A stretch of 64,000 nucleotides of DNA from NCBI RefSeq assembly GCF_036227485.1, contig NZ_CP109479.1, positions 372,001-436,000 of the forward strand, in the 5' to 3' direction. Origin of the DNA: Streptomyces sp. NBC_01451 (GTDB taxonomy: Bacteria > Actinomycetota > Actinomycetes > Streptomycetales > Streptomycetaceae). Made by a program: the position numbers and the translations under genes. The notes under the pieces are model-generated. The model made no database searches. It was not told where the DNA came from and worked only from the letters and a program-made list of their open reading frames with translations. Of this stretch, positions 29,261 to 39,552 are shown piece by piece (the stretch's first letter is position 1; each line of letters begins with the position of its first letter).

Positions 29261-31291
29261 TCAACGACCGCCCGGTATCGCCGCCTTCCGGAAGACGTCG
29301 TAGACCAGCTTGGGCCGCTCCTCCGCGAACGTCAGCAGGCCCATAACGGAGATCCCGTTGTAGTCCTGGTTGTAGCCGGCCCGCTCCTTGTAGTCCTTGA
29401 GCACCCAGTAGGTGAACCCGGCGACGAACGCGCCGCGCGCGGTCACTTGTGCCCAGTGCGCGCTGAAGCTCGCCGCCTGCCACTCCTCCGCACCCTGCGT
29501 GGTGTCGGGGCCGCGGGTGCCTGCCACGGCCCAGGTGCCGTTCTCGGTGATCAGGATGGGCTTGTCGGGGTACTTCGCGTGGACCGCGTCGAGCGTGGGG
29601 CCGAGGTCGGAGTCCTTGCCGTAGAAGTAGCCGAAGTACTCGTTGAACCCGATCACGTCGGCGAGGTCGAAGGCGGGGTCGTTGCTGGTGTTGGAGGCCC
29701 AGGTCACGGGGCGGGAAGTGAGGTCGACCGTCTTCACGGCCGCCTTGAGGTCGGCGAGCCAGGCCCGGTAGACGGGCGCGCCGGCGGCGTCGATCTCCGA
29801 CTCGTTCTGGAGTCCCCAGAGGATCACCGAGGGGTGGTTGTGCTGGTTCCACGCCATGGTCAGGGCCAAGGCGCGGGCGAGGCCGTAGCGCTCGGTCTGC
29901 AGCTTCTCCTGGGCGGTGTTGAGCCACATGGTGTCGATGTCGTCCATCACCAGCACACCGTGTTCGTCCGCCCAGTCGTAGACGTAGGGGTGGCGGTTGT
30001 AGACGCAGTTGCGGATGAAGTTGGCGCCCACTGCCGTGATGTGGCCCAGTTCGCGGTCGTACTCGGCGGGCGTCATCGCCCTGCCGTGCGCGGCCGTCTC
30101 CTCGTGCCAGTTGAGCCCCTTGAGGAACAGGGGCGTGCCGTTCATCCTCAACTGCGCCTTGCCAACGGTCAGTTCACGCATGCCGTAGATGGTGGACAGC
30201 GTGTCGACCCGCGGGCCGGAGTGCCTCCCGGCGGTCAGGGTGGCGCGGGCGGTGAGCATGTGGGGCGAAGTCGGGCTCCATCGCGGGGCACCGGGTACGC
30301 GGAGCACGACCCGTACGACGCCCACCGACCGGGCCGCGATCCGGGCCGCGACCACAGCGGGCCGGCCGCCGCTTTCCCGGCCGGGATCGAGTGTGAGCCG
30401 GCCGTCGAAGTCGGAGGTCCCGTGGTTCTCGACGACCGCGTGCACTTCAAGGCGCCCATCGGCGGCGGACACGAGCAGTTTGGCGAGGGTGACCTGCGGG
30501 ACCGCCTCGATCCAGGCCGAGCGGGTCAGTCCCGCGTAGGGCCAGTAGTCAACGGGCTTGTACGGGAGTTCGTGGTCGTCGGAGACCGGTTGAGGGGCCG
30601 CGGCCGTGTAGTCGGTGTAGCTCGCCCGGCGGAAGACCCGCACGGCGATCGTCTGGCGCGTACCGGGCTTCAGCGCCCCCGCGACCGGCAGCGCGAAGGG
30701 CGAGTTGGCTCCTTCGTGCTTGCCGAGGTGCGTGCCGTCGATCCAGACCTCGGCGCTGTATCCGGCGGCCAGGAAGGCGATGCGCACGTGCCGCGCACGC
30801 CAGGACGCCGGTATGTCGACGGTGGTGCGGTACCAGGCGTAGCCGTCGTTGAATGCCGTGCCCTCGCCGAAGGGGGAGCCCTCCGAGCCGAATCCGGGCG
30901 TGTCCAGCAGGTCCCAGGCCGCCGGAACATCTATGCGGCCCCACCCCCTGTCGTCGTGACGCGGGGACTGCCAGCCCTCGCCGAGCCCCTGACCGGCCGG
31001 ATCGAAGCGGAAGCGCCACCGCTTGTCCAGGGACAGGTAGTCGCGCGTGGGCTCATGGGTGCGCCAGCCGTCGAAGGCCGGGAGCACCGTGCCGTACTGG
31101 AAGACGACGTTGGTGCCGCCGACGTCCCGCACATGGGTGCCGGAGGGCTCGGTGGCCGGGTGGGTGTCGAGCACCGCGCCGTTCGCGTCGGCCGCTCGCG
31201 CCGTCTCCGGCCAGGCCGGAAGGGCGACGAAGGCGGCGGCTCCGAGCGCCGTGACGACGGTGCGCCGGGAGGGATGGATGGATTCGGTCAT
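29261..31291 (-). CDS. Exported GH2-family beta-glycosidase
   Basis: A 676-residue glycoside hydrolase family 2 enzyme. The N-terminus carries a Tat motif (SRRTVV) and a hydrophobic stretch ending AxA, so it should be folded before export. Domains: sugar-binding jelly roll (about 60-250), immunoglobulin-like domain (about 255-360), then a TIM barrel with acid/base Glu in WGLQNESEID and nucleophile Glu in LITENGTW. Beta-galactosidase or beta-glucuronidase activity would fit; the galactonate operon favours the first. The ATG at 31291 has AAGGAG ten bases upstream. Confidence 0.88.
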   Translation of the reverse strand: MTESIHPSRRTVVTALGAAAFVALPAWPETARAADANGAVLDTHPATEPSGTHVRDVGGTNVVFQYGTVLPAFDGWRTHEPTRDYLSLDKRWRFRFDPAGQGLGEGWQSPRHDDRGWGRIDVPAAWDLLDTPGFGSEGSPFGEGTAFNDGYAWYRTTVDIPASWRARHVRIAFLAAGYSAEVWIDGTHLGKHEGANSPFALPVAGALKPGTRQTIAVRVFRRASYTDYTAAAPQPVSDDHELPYKPVDYWPYAGLTRSAWIEAVPQVTLAKLLVSAADGRLEVHAVVENHGTSDFDGRLTLDPGRESGGRPAVVAARIAARSVGVVRVVLRVPGAPRWSPTSPHMLTARATLTAGRHSGPRVDTLSTIYGMRELTVGKAQLRMNGTPLFLKGLNWHEETAAHGRAMTPAEYDRELGHITAVGANFIRNCVYNRHPYVYDWADEHGVLVMDDIDTMWLNTAQEKLQTERYGLARALALTMAWNQHNHPSVILWGLQNESEIDAAGAPVYRAWLADLKAAVKTVDLTSRPVTWASNTSNDPAFDLADVIGFNEYFGYFYGKDSDLGPTLDAVHAKYPDKPILITENGTWAVAGTRGPDTTQGAEEWQAASFSAHWAQVTARGAFVAGFTYWVLKDYKERAGYNQDYNGISVMGLLTFAEERPKLVYDVFRKAAIPGGR

Positions 31292-31334
31292 GACGGGCGG
31301 CTCCTTGAGGCACTTACGTGTTCGTCCGCCCCAC

Positions 31335-31388
31335 AGCCTGGACAAGTCGGCCACCCTCGTCAAGGATTATTCATAAATAATGAATTGA
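31335..31388 (-). promoter_or_regulatory. GH2 promoter with AT-rich operator
   Basis: On the minus strand TTGACG (31358-31363), 17 bases, and CAGGCT (31335-31340) form a good sigma-HrdB-like promoter for the GH2 gene. Directly upstream of the -35 is an AT-rich inverted repeat, ATTCAT-AAATA-ATGAAT (31369-31385), then TCAATT on that strand. The sequence order matches the element at 25681-25714, so both divergent regions probably answer to one regulator. The rightward cellulase-like gene starts 63 bases away. Confidence 0.65.
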
Positions 31389-31450
31389 GTTAGCGTGGTG
31401 CCGTCGAGCCGCCGACGGCACCTCTCCGAACACGAACGACGGGTGACCCC

Positions 31451-32743
31451 ATGACCACCGCATCGCAGCAAGCCACCGCTCCCGAGACATCCGGCCGACT
31501 GGCCATCACCCTGTGGGACTTCAGCTGGTACACCCAGGCCGGACCCGGTGAGCCCTTCGCCGACCTCGACCGCGCCTTCGCCGAGACGGTGGACCGGGGC
31601 TTCAACACAGTGCGGATCTGCGCCATGCCCTTCCTGCTGTTCTCCGGACGCGTCCCTGCCCCCGAATCCCTCCAGGTCCGGGGCCTGGGCAAGCAGTTCG
31701 GGCAGCGCACCCGCTGGTACGACGTGCGCGGCGGCTACGCGCTGGACGGCCGCCGGCGCCTCGCCGAGCTGTTCGAGGCAGCCGCCCGCCATGGCTGCAA
31801 GGTGATCGTCTCGTCGTGGGAGTACCAGCAGTCCCCCAGCTTCGCCGACACCGACGCCTGGCACCGCGCCCTGGCCGCGGTCCCCGGCCCGGACCGCGCC
31901 GAGGCGGTGGCCGAAGCCCTCGCCGACCTGCTGGACTTCCTCACCGAGCGCGGACTGGTCGACCAGGTCGCCTACGTAGAAGTGCACAACGAGGTCGACA
32001 ACTGCGACCTGGTACCGGCCGACGGCACCCCCGGCCACTACGCCCGGCTGCGCGGTCCCCTCGAACGCGCCGTGAAACTGCTGCAGGCCCGCCACCCCGC
32101 CGTCCCCGTCACCTACTCACTGGGCGAGCCCTGGCCCGACGAACTCGACGACCTGCCCGAGCAGGCCCAGATCGCCCACTTCCACTTCTACGTCTACGGC
32201 GTCCTCGGCGCCCTCTACGAGGCGGTGGGACTCGGCCACGGCACCGAGGCGGCGCCCGAGACCGCCTCCTGGCCGACCCCCGAACTGGCCGCCATGCTGC
32301 TTCCCGACGCGCCCGACTTCGCCGACTACCAGCCGGACGAACCCTGGCGCCTGGCCGCCACGGGCATCCCGCGCGAACTGTTCTACGCGCACGACTGGGT
32401 GGACCCCGGTCGCTGGGACCTGTGGCTTTACGAGAACTATCCGACGCACCGGCAGGCCATGCGGGACACGCTGGCCGGGTGGGTCGACTCCGTCGCCGAC
32501 TTCGCCCGCCACCGCGGCATCCCCGCCGTCCTCGGCGAAGGCGTCGTGGGCTACACCCCGCGCCTGACACGCTTCGAGGAGGACGCCGTCGGCAAGGACA
32601 TCGCCGAGTTCGTCGTAGACCGCTGCCTCGCGGCCGGCTTCCACGGCGTCGTCCTGACCTCCAACGCCGCTCCGCACCACCCCACGTGGCACACCGACCA
32701 GGACTGGATGCGCCGGGTCAACTCCCGTATCACCGCGGGCTGA
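31451..32743 (+). CDS. Cellulase-like family protein (GH5-like TIM barrel)
   Basis: A 430-residue protein without a signal peptide, so cytoplasmic. It starts with ITLWDFSWYTQAGPGEPF and has the GH-A clan layout: VEVHNEVDN after strand 4, which could hold the acid/base Glu, and VLGEGVVGY near the end with a possible nucleophile Glu. This matches the family that RefSeq names cellulase-like. Its substrate is unknown; it may cleave an oligosaccharide brought in by the ABC transporter. It diverges from the GH2 gene across a shared operator. Confidence 0.8.
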   Translation: MTTASQQATAPETSGRLAITLWDFSWYTQAGPGEPFADLDRAFAETVDRGFNTVRICAMPFLLFSGRVPAPESLQVRGLGKQFGQRTRWYDVRGGYALDGRRRLAELFEAAARHGCKVIVSSWEYQQSPSFADTDAWHRALAAVPGPDRAEAVAEALADLLDFLTERGLVDQVAYVEVHNEVDNCDLVPADGTPGHYARLRGPLERAVKLLQARHPAVPVTYSLGEPWPDELDDLPEQAQIAHFHFYVYGVLGALYEAVGLGHGTEAAPETASWPTPELAAMLLPDAPDFADYQPDEPWRLAATGIPRELFYAHDWVDPGRWDLWLYENYPTHRQAMRDTLAGWVDSVADFARHRGIPAVLGEGVVGYTPRLTRFEEDAVGKDIAEFVVDRCLAAGFHGVVLTSNAAPHHPTWHTDQDWMRRVNSRITAG

Positions 32744-32818
32744 ACGGGACTCGAAGGCGCCCCGCAGTCCCTCCTCGCGTCGCGGCGGCGCCGACCCGCA
32801 CGTCATCACGTCGGCCGG

Positions 32819-33064
32819 TCAGCCGAGTCCGTCGGCTCCCACGGTCACGGCGGACTCGTCCAGCACGGCGTCGGAAAGGGGCTGCGGGCTCCCGTCGAGG
32901 CCGAGACCCGGGGTGGCCTCCTCGTACCAGGACTCCCTGACGACGCTGCCACGGAAGCCGCGGCGACGGTCGTCGTGGACGTTCCAGCGGTACGTCACGG
33001 GCTGTTTGCGGTTCGGTCCGAGACGGGACACCGGCCAGGCCAGGCCCGGCTGCCGCTCGTGCAC
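32819..33064 (-). CDS. Hypothetical protein or C-terminal gene fragment
   Basis: An 81-residue reverse frame with protein-like composition: YRWNVHDDRRRGFRGSVV, then RESWYEEATPGLGLDGSP and a stop at 32819. A GTG at 33064 is available but has no clear ribosome-binding site. It lies downstream of pgm beyond a hairpin. I do not recognise the family. The look of it suggests the end of a larger secreted or glycan-related protein. Confidence 0.35.
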   Translation of the reverse strand: MHERQPGLAWPVSRLGPNRKQPVTYRWNVHDDRRRGFRGSVVRESWYEEATPGLGLDGSPQPLSDAVLDESAVTVGADGLG

Positions 33065-33080
33065 GCGCCTGTCAGTGCGC

Positions 33081-33116
33081 CGCCGCCGATCGCGACTCAG
33101 GTGGTGATCGGCGGCG
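33081..33116 (-). terminator. Hairpin downstream of pgm
   Basis: Perfect 11-base arms (33081-33091 and 33106-33116) with a 14-base loop, starting about 20 bases after the pgm stop. Confidence 0.6.
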
Positions 33117-33134
33117 TGGCCCCGTCTCGTCCCG

Positions 33135-34775
<1,641 letters not shown>

Positions 34776-34931
34776 TTCCCGCTCCTCCGCAAGGGTCGAC
34801 CGTTGAGTACGTGCCCCATTCTCCCCCGTCCGGCCCGCCGGGACGCCCAACGGGCGGCCGTTGTGGCCCGTGCCCGGCGGGTGCGACGATGCCCCTCGGC
34901 GAAGCACATCGGCGAATGAGGGGACACCGAC

Positions 34932-35579
34932 GTGAGTCACGAGGACCAACGGCCGCCTGCCGCTGTGCTGTTCGACGCTCTGGGTCCCGACTACGAGAAG
35001 GCGTTCGCCCATGCGCCGGCGCACCTGGCCGCGCTGGACTGGCTGATCGAGCGGCTGCCGCCCGCCGCGCGAACACTGGACGTGGGCAGCGGCACCGGAC
35101 GGCCCACCGCCGCCGCGCTCATCGCGGCAGGGCACACGGTGCTGGGTGTCGACGTCTCCCCCGTCATGGTCGAGATCGCCACCCGTCAGGTCCCGGAGGC
35201 CGAGTTCCGCTGTGGCGACATCCGGGAACTCCCGCTCGACGCGGACTCGTTCGACGGCGTGTGCGTGTTCTTCTCGCTGCTTCAGATGACCCGCGCCGAG
35301 CAGTCGGCCCTGACGCGGCGGCTGGCCCTGGCCCTGAGGCCCGGCGGGCATCTGGTCATGGCCACCGTGCCCGTGGACGTGGAGGACCTCGAAGTGGTCT
35401 TCATGGGGCGGCCGGTCCGCGCCACCAGCTTCGCCTCGGAGGACTTCGTCGGGATGGCGGAGGCCGCGGGGCTGACGGTGCTGGCCCGGCACAGCAGCGT
35501 CTTCACCCCGGACCACCCCAGTGCCGAGCCCGAACCCCACCTCTTTCTGCACTGCCGCCGCGACGCGACCGGGCACTGA
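34932..35579 (+). CDS. Class I SAM-dependent methyltransferase
   Basis: A 215-residue Rossmann-fold methyltransferase. The SAM-binding motif I is [15 protein letters not shown] (about 47-61), the acidic residue ending strand 2 is in LGVDVSP, and motif III lies near LRPGGHLVM. The GTG start at 34932 follows GAGGGG. No substrate clue exists in the neighbours; it is divergent from pgm and followed by a terminator. Confidence 0.85.
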   Translation: MSHEDQRPPAAVLFDALGPDYEKAFAHAPAHLAALDWLIERLPPAARTLDVGSGTGRPTAAALIAAGHTVLGVDVSPVMVEIATRQVPEAEFRCGDIRELPLDADSFDGVCVFFSLLQMTRAEQSALTRRLALALRPGGHLVMATVPVDVEDLEVVFMGRPVRATSFASEDFVGMAEAAGLTVLARHSSVFTPDHPSAEPEPHLFLHCRRDATGH

Positions 35580-35636
35580 CGCACAGGCACTCTCCGCACC
35601 GGAAGGTCACCGGCCTTCATCTGTCGGCACGGCCCA

Positions 35637-35666
35637 CGGCGGGCCGGCGACCACGCCGGCCCGCCG
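35637..35666 (+). terminator. Hairpin after the methyltransferase gene
   Basis: Perfect 13-base GC arms (35637-35649 and 35654-35666) with an ACCA loop, 57 bases after the stop. The remaining 250 bases up to the propeller gene contain no gene that I can support. Confidence 0.75.
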
Positions 35667-35917
35667 CTGTCGGTGTCCACCTCGGCCGCCGACCGCGACG
35701 GCTACGGCTACGGCAACCCGCGCACCACGTACTTGCCTACGGACAGGAGGCAGGACGCTGGGCCGAAGCGGTGCGCCCAGGTGCGCCCCCGCGTACGGGC
35801 GAACGCTCCGACGTGAAAGGCATCCTGTCCGCGATCAGCGCACCCCCGAGCCGGCAGGCGTCCCGCTGCGGGCGGGACGGGTCGTCCCCGCACGCCTCAG
35901 GGGTGGTCGGGACCGCT

Positions 35918-37069
35918 CTACCTGGTGAAGATGGCGCCGCTCCTGAAGGAGTCGCCGCTGCCGCTGGACCGGTAGTGCCAGCCACCGACGGTCAGGTGCG
36001 AGCCGGAGGACACCACGGAGCTGACGCCGAGGGGGAACTGCGGATCGTTCTCGGGCAGGCCCAGCGACCGCCAGCCCTGGGCGGACGTCCAGGTCAGACC
36101 GACGGCCGCGTCGTCGTTGCCGCCCACGACGGCGATCCCGCCGTTCGGCCGCAGGGTCACAGCCTGCAGCGAGAAGGTGCCCGCGGGCAGGGGCACCTGG
36201 GTCCACGACCTGCCGTCCCAGTGCAGGGCCAGGCCCGCCGGGCGCTGCTTGTCGGTGTCGCGGGACCATCCGACGGCCCAGACGTCCGTCGGTGTGCGGG
36301 CGGCGATGTCGAAGAGGACCGCCGAGTCGGGGAACGCCGGGGTGGGTGTCCGGGTCCACCGGTGGCCGTCCCAGTGCACGGCGACGGACTGACCGGTGTC
36401 GTAGTCCACGCCGACGATCCAGACGTCGTTCGGTGCCACCTCCGTGACCTGGTTCAGGCCCCAGTTCGCCGACCCCGGGATCTGCACGGACCGCCACCGT
36501 CGGCCGTCCCAGTGCTGGACGACCGGTACATCGGTGAAGGTGTCCTCGGTGTAGCCCTGGCCCACCGCCCAGGCGTCGCGGCCGGAGACCGCACTCACCG
36601 ACAGCAGACTTGCGTTGACTGTTCCTGAAGGCAGACCTGTGTCGGCGGTCAGTTGCCAGGCGCCCGCCACATAGCGGCCGACCAGCACACCTCCGCCGTC
36701 CGGTCCCTGGTCACCGACGAAGAACGCCGAGCCGTCCGCCGCGGTGGCGATGTCGTTGATTCTGCTGTCCCACGTGTTGGCGCCCCGCAGCGCCGTCTGC
36801 TTCCACACCCCGCCTCTGGCGAGGTCACGCTCGTACATGGTGGGCACGAACCGGATGGAACCGTCGTCGGGATTCTCCACGACCTCGGCGCCGCCGGCCC
36901 ACGTCTTCGACGGGCTCGGCTGGGCCACGGTCATCACCGAGACCTGGCCCGTCGACGTCTCCACCCAGGCCCCGCCGTCGCCGGGCTCGGCCGTGGCGGT
37001 TCCGCTGATCACCATCGTGATCGCCCCGACTGCCGCCAGCTGCCCCGCGATCCTTCGTTTGGCCTTCAC
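35918..37069 (-). CDS. Secreted beta-propeller-like protein
   Basis: A 383-residue protein with a Sec signal peptide (basic MKAKRR, hydrophobic core, TATAEP cleavage region). The mature part contains repeats built around a W-D-G-x-x-W turn: VVQHWDGRRWRSV, AVHWDGHRWTRTP, LALHWDGRSWTQVP, alternating with segments like APNDVWIVG, SGRDAWAVG and TPTDVWAVG. This is the pattern of bacterial propellers of the Kelch/RCC type. No catalytic residues are recognisable. It diverges from the secreted GH5 gene, so both may act outside the cell. Confidence 0.75.
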   Translation of the reverse strand: MKAKRRIAGQLAAVGAITMVISGTATAEPGDGGAWVETSTGQVSVMTVAQPSPSKTWAGGAEVVENPDDGSIRFVPTMYERDLARGGVWKQTALRGANTWDSRINDIATAADGSAFFVGDQGPDGGGVLVGRYVAGAWQLTADTGLPSGTVNASLLSVSAVSGRDAWAVGQGYTEDTFTDVPVVQHWDGRRWRSVQIPGSANWGLNQVTEVAPNDVWIVGVDYDTGQSVAVHWDGHRWTRTPTPAFPDSAVLFDIAARTPTDVWAVGWSRDTDKQRPAGLALHWDGRSWTQVPLPAGTFSLQAVTLRPNGGIAVVGGNDDAAVGLTWTSAQGWRSLGLPENDPQFPLGVSSVVSSGSHLTVGGWHYRSSGSGDSFRSGAIFTR

Positions 37070-37302
37070 TGTGTTCTCTCCCGTTCCGGAGGAACCGCTC
37101 CCCCATATGTATTGATGCGAAGGGGGGTGCGTTCTGTTTCACGTGCGCCCGTCCGGCTGCCGACGCGCCTTCAGTTCCCGCTTGCCGGCAATCGACGTGC
37201 ACGAAAGTCACCTCTGCGCGCGCAGGCCTGGACCAATGCCGCGCAACCCTCCACGATGACGGTGCCATGACAATGCGTCACGCATACCTCTGGAGAGTGA
37301 CC

Positions 37303-39240
37303 GTGCCCCGAACCTTCGTCAGGGCCAGGGCCGCACTGGTCGCCGTAGTCCTCGTCGTGGCCCTGGCGCCCGCGGCCCAGGCGGCAGCCGGGCAGGAACC
37401 CGGCGCCGAGGCGGAAGCACCATCTGAAGCCGCCGTGTCCGCGGCGACTTGGACGCCGCCGCTCAGCACCCGGGGCCGCTGGATCGTCGACGCGAACGGC
37501 GACCGCTTCAAGCTGCGGTCCGGCAACTGGCACGGAGCCAGCGGCACCTGGAACGGCTCGGGAAGCGCGGACGACGACGCCGACCATCACGCGGGAGAGA
37601 ACTCCGGCAGGATGCCGCTCGGACTGGACCGTGCCCCCATCGCCGAGATCATCGCCGGTTTCCAGGAGATCGAGATCAACAGCGTCCGGCTGCCCTTCTC
37701 CAACGAGATGGTCCACGACAGCCGTCCCGTCACGGACGGTTCCGTGGCCGCCAATCCCTCCCTGCGCGGCAGGACCCCACTACAGGTGTACGACGTGGTG
37801 GTACGCGAACTCACCGCCGCAGGGCTCGCGGTGATCCTCAACAACCACACCAACACCACTCGTTGGTGCTGCGGGGTCGACGGCAACGAACGCTGGAACG
37901 CGAGCCAGTCCGCCGGGACCTGGGAGAGCGACTGGCTCTTCATGGCCCGCCGCTACCGGAACAACCAGCGCGTCGTCGGCGCCGACCTCTACAACGAGGT
38001 GCGCCGCAACATCCTGGACGACCCCAACTGGGGGCTCGGTGACGACCACGACTGGTTCGCCGCCTCGCAGCGCCTCGGTGACCGCATCCTCACAGAGGCC
38101 GACCCCGATCTCCTCATCATCGTGGAGGGCATCAACTGGACCGGCATCCCCGTCGACGGACTCCCCCACGAACGCCCCACCCTGGCGCCCGTACGCCGCC
38201 TCTCGCACACGCTCGTCGACTCCGGCAAACTCGTGTATTCCGCTCACTTCTACGACTACACCGGCCCGAACCACAGCGGCGCCACCGGCACGGGCGAGAC
38301 CAGCGACCCCCGCTACCGCGACCTGAGCCCCGCCGAACTCACCAAGGTACTGGACCGCCAGGCCTTCTTCGTGAGCTCGGAGACGAACACGCACTTCACC
38401 GCGCCTGTCTGGATCAGCGAGTTCGGTGTCGGCGGCCGGGACGAGACCGGCGACAAGCAGCGGGCCTGGTTCGCGAACTTCGTCGACCAACTGATCCGCA
38501 CCGACGCCGACTTCGCGTACTGGCCGCTCGTCGGCTGGCACGAGAACCGCAAGGGCAACGGCTGGGCCCTGCTGCACTGGGACGCCGAGGGACACCGCAT
38601 GGGTGTCTACGACGGCGACGACTGGCGGGCCGCCGCCTGGACCAGGCTCATCTCGGCCCAGGGCCGCACCGGCCCGGTGCCGCCCGTGGCGGACTGGTCG
38701 ATGCTCAGCCCCGATCACGGCGACTTCGTCGAGTCGCGGCGGATACGGGCCCTGCCCGACTGGGATTCCGGCGCCCGGAAGGCCGTGTGCCCCGACGGAC
38801 AGCGACTGCTCGGCCTCAGTCACACCGGCAACCGGGGCCTGTGCTCGGACGTGTCCGCAGGCCCCTTGTGGGACCCGGCCGGCGGACATGTGGTGGTCGT
38901 GGACGAGCGGTATGTCGGGCCGGGCAACGACTGGGCGTCCGGCTACACCAAACTCCAGTGCGCCGACGGCCACTTCCTGACCGGGTACAGCGTCCGCGGT
39001 TCGGCCGTCTCGGCCGCCCTGTGCGTGGCCGCTCCGGCGGGCAGGCTCGGCACAGCGGGCCGCACCGTCTGGTTCGACCGGGGCGACAACAGGGGCACGG
39101 CCGGCAAGGGCGGCGACTTCGCGCAGGGCCACTACAAGGGCCAGTGCGCGGACGACGAGTACGCGGCCGGGATCGCGTACACGGCTCGGGTGGGTTCGGC
39201 ACGGACTCCGGACGCCCTGTACTGCCGAAGGCTGGGCTGA
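37303..39240 (+). CDS. Secreted GH5-family glycoside hydrolase with Cys-rich tail
   Basis: About 645 residues. I prefer the GTG at 37303 (GGAG seven bases upstream); starts at 37267 or 37297 are alternatives. A signal peptide (ALVAVVLVVALAPAAQA) is followed by a GH5 barrel (about 60-450) with acid/base Glu in GADLYNEVRR and nucleophile Glu in VWISEFGVGG. The last 180 residues form a domain with paired cysteines (KAVCPDGQRLLGLS, KLQCADGHFLTGYS, KGQCADDEYAAGIAYT), three similar blades that could bind carbohydrate. Endoglucanase or mannanase activity are both possible. Confidence 0.85.
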   Translation: MPRTFVRARAALVAVVLVVALAPAAQAAAGQEPGAEAEAPSEAAVSAATWTPPLSTRGRWIVDANGDRFKLRSGNWHGASGTWNGSGSADDDADHHAGENSGRMPLGLDRAPIAEIIAGFQEIEINSVRLPFSNEMVHDSRPVTDGSVAANPSLRGRTPLQVYDVVVRELTAAGLAVILNNHTNTTRWCCGVDGNERWNASQSAGTWESDWLFMARRYRNNQRVVGADLYNEVRRNILDDPNWGLGDDHDWFAASQRLGDRILTEADPDLLIIVEGINWTGIPVDGLPHERPTLAPVRRLSHTLVDSGKLVYSAHFYDYTGPNHSGATGTGETSDPRYRDLSPAELTKVLDRQAFFVSSETNTHFTAPVWISEFGVGGRDETGDKQRAWFANFVDQLIRTDADFAYWPLVGWHENRKGNGWALLHWDAEGHRMGVYDGDDWRAAAWTRLISAQGRTGPVPPVADWSMLSPDHGDFVESRRIRALPDWDSGARKAVCPDGQRLLGLSHTGNRGLCSDVSAGPLWDPAGGHVVVVDERYVGPGNDWASGYTKLQCADGHFLTGYSVRGSAVSAALCVAAPAGRLGTAGRTVWFDRGDNRGTAGKGGDFAQGHYKGQCADDEYAAGIAYTARVGSARTPDALYCRRLG

Positions 39241-39366
39241 CCGGCCGTCGGATGCGGCTCCCGGGAGTGCCGACGTACTCGGCGGCAGGCCCGACCACCG
39301 CGACCCGCTGCCTGCCGGGGACCAGCGGGCCGTCGGTGACACCATGCTGATCGGCGTCTCCCGCTC

Positions 39367-39436
39367 GCACGGGGGTGCCCTGGTCCTCGGTCTGTGACGA
39401 CGATCGCGTCCAGCGACGACCAGGGCACCCCCGTGC
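39367..39436. terminator. 19-base perfect inverted repeat between GH5 and rpoA-like genes
   Basis: Perfect 19-base arms (39367-39385 and 39418-39436) enclose 32 bases. The repeat sits between two converging genes, so it probably acts as a bidirectional terminator, although the spacer is long for one. The rest of the 312-base gap is featureless. Confidence 0.55.
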
Positions 39437-39552
39437 CCCTCCGCTCGCGCACTACCCCGGCTGGTCCGGGGAGGCCCTTACGAAGGATCCGCGTCGGCCC
39501 GTGCACCCGGTTCCGGACCGGAACCGGGGTGACGGTCCTGGTGGCGCGGTGT

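Noticed and set aside
34776..35576. N-terminal extension of phosphoglucomutase
   Set aside because: It overlaps the divergent methyltransferase gene, while ATG 34775 has a strong ribosome-binding site and matches the family's usual start.
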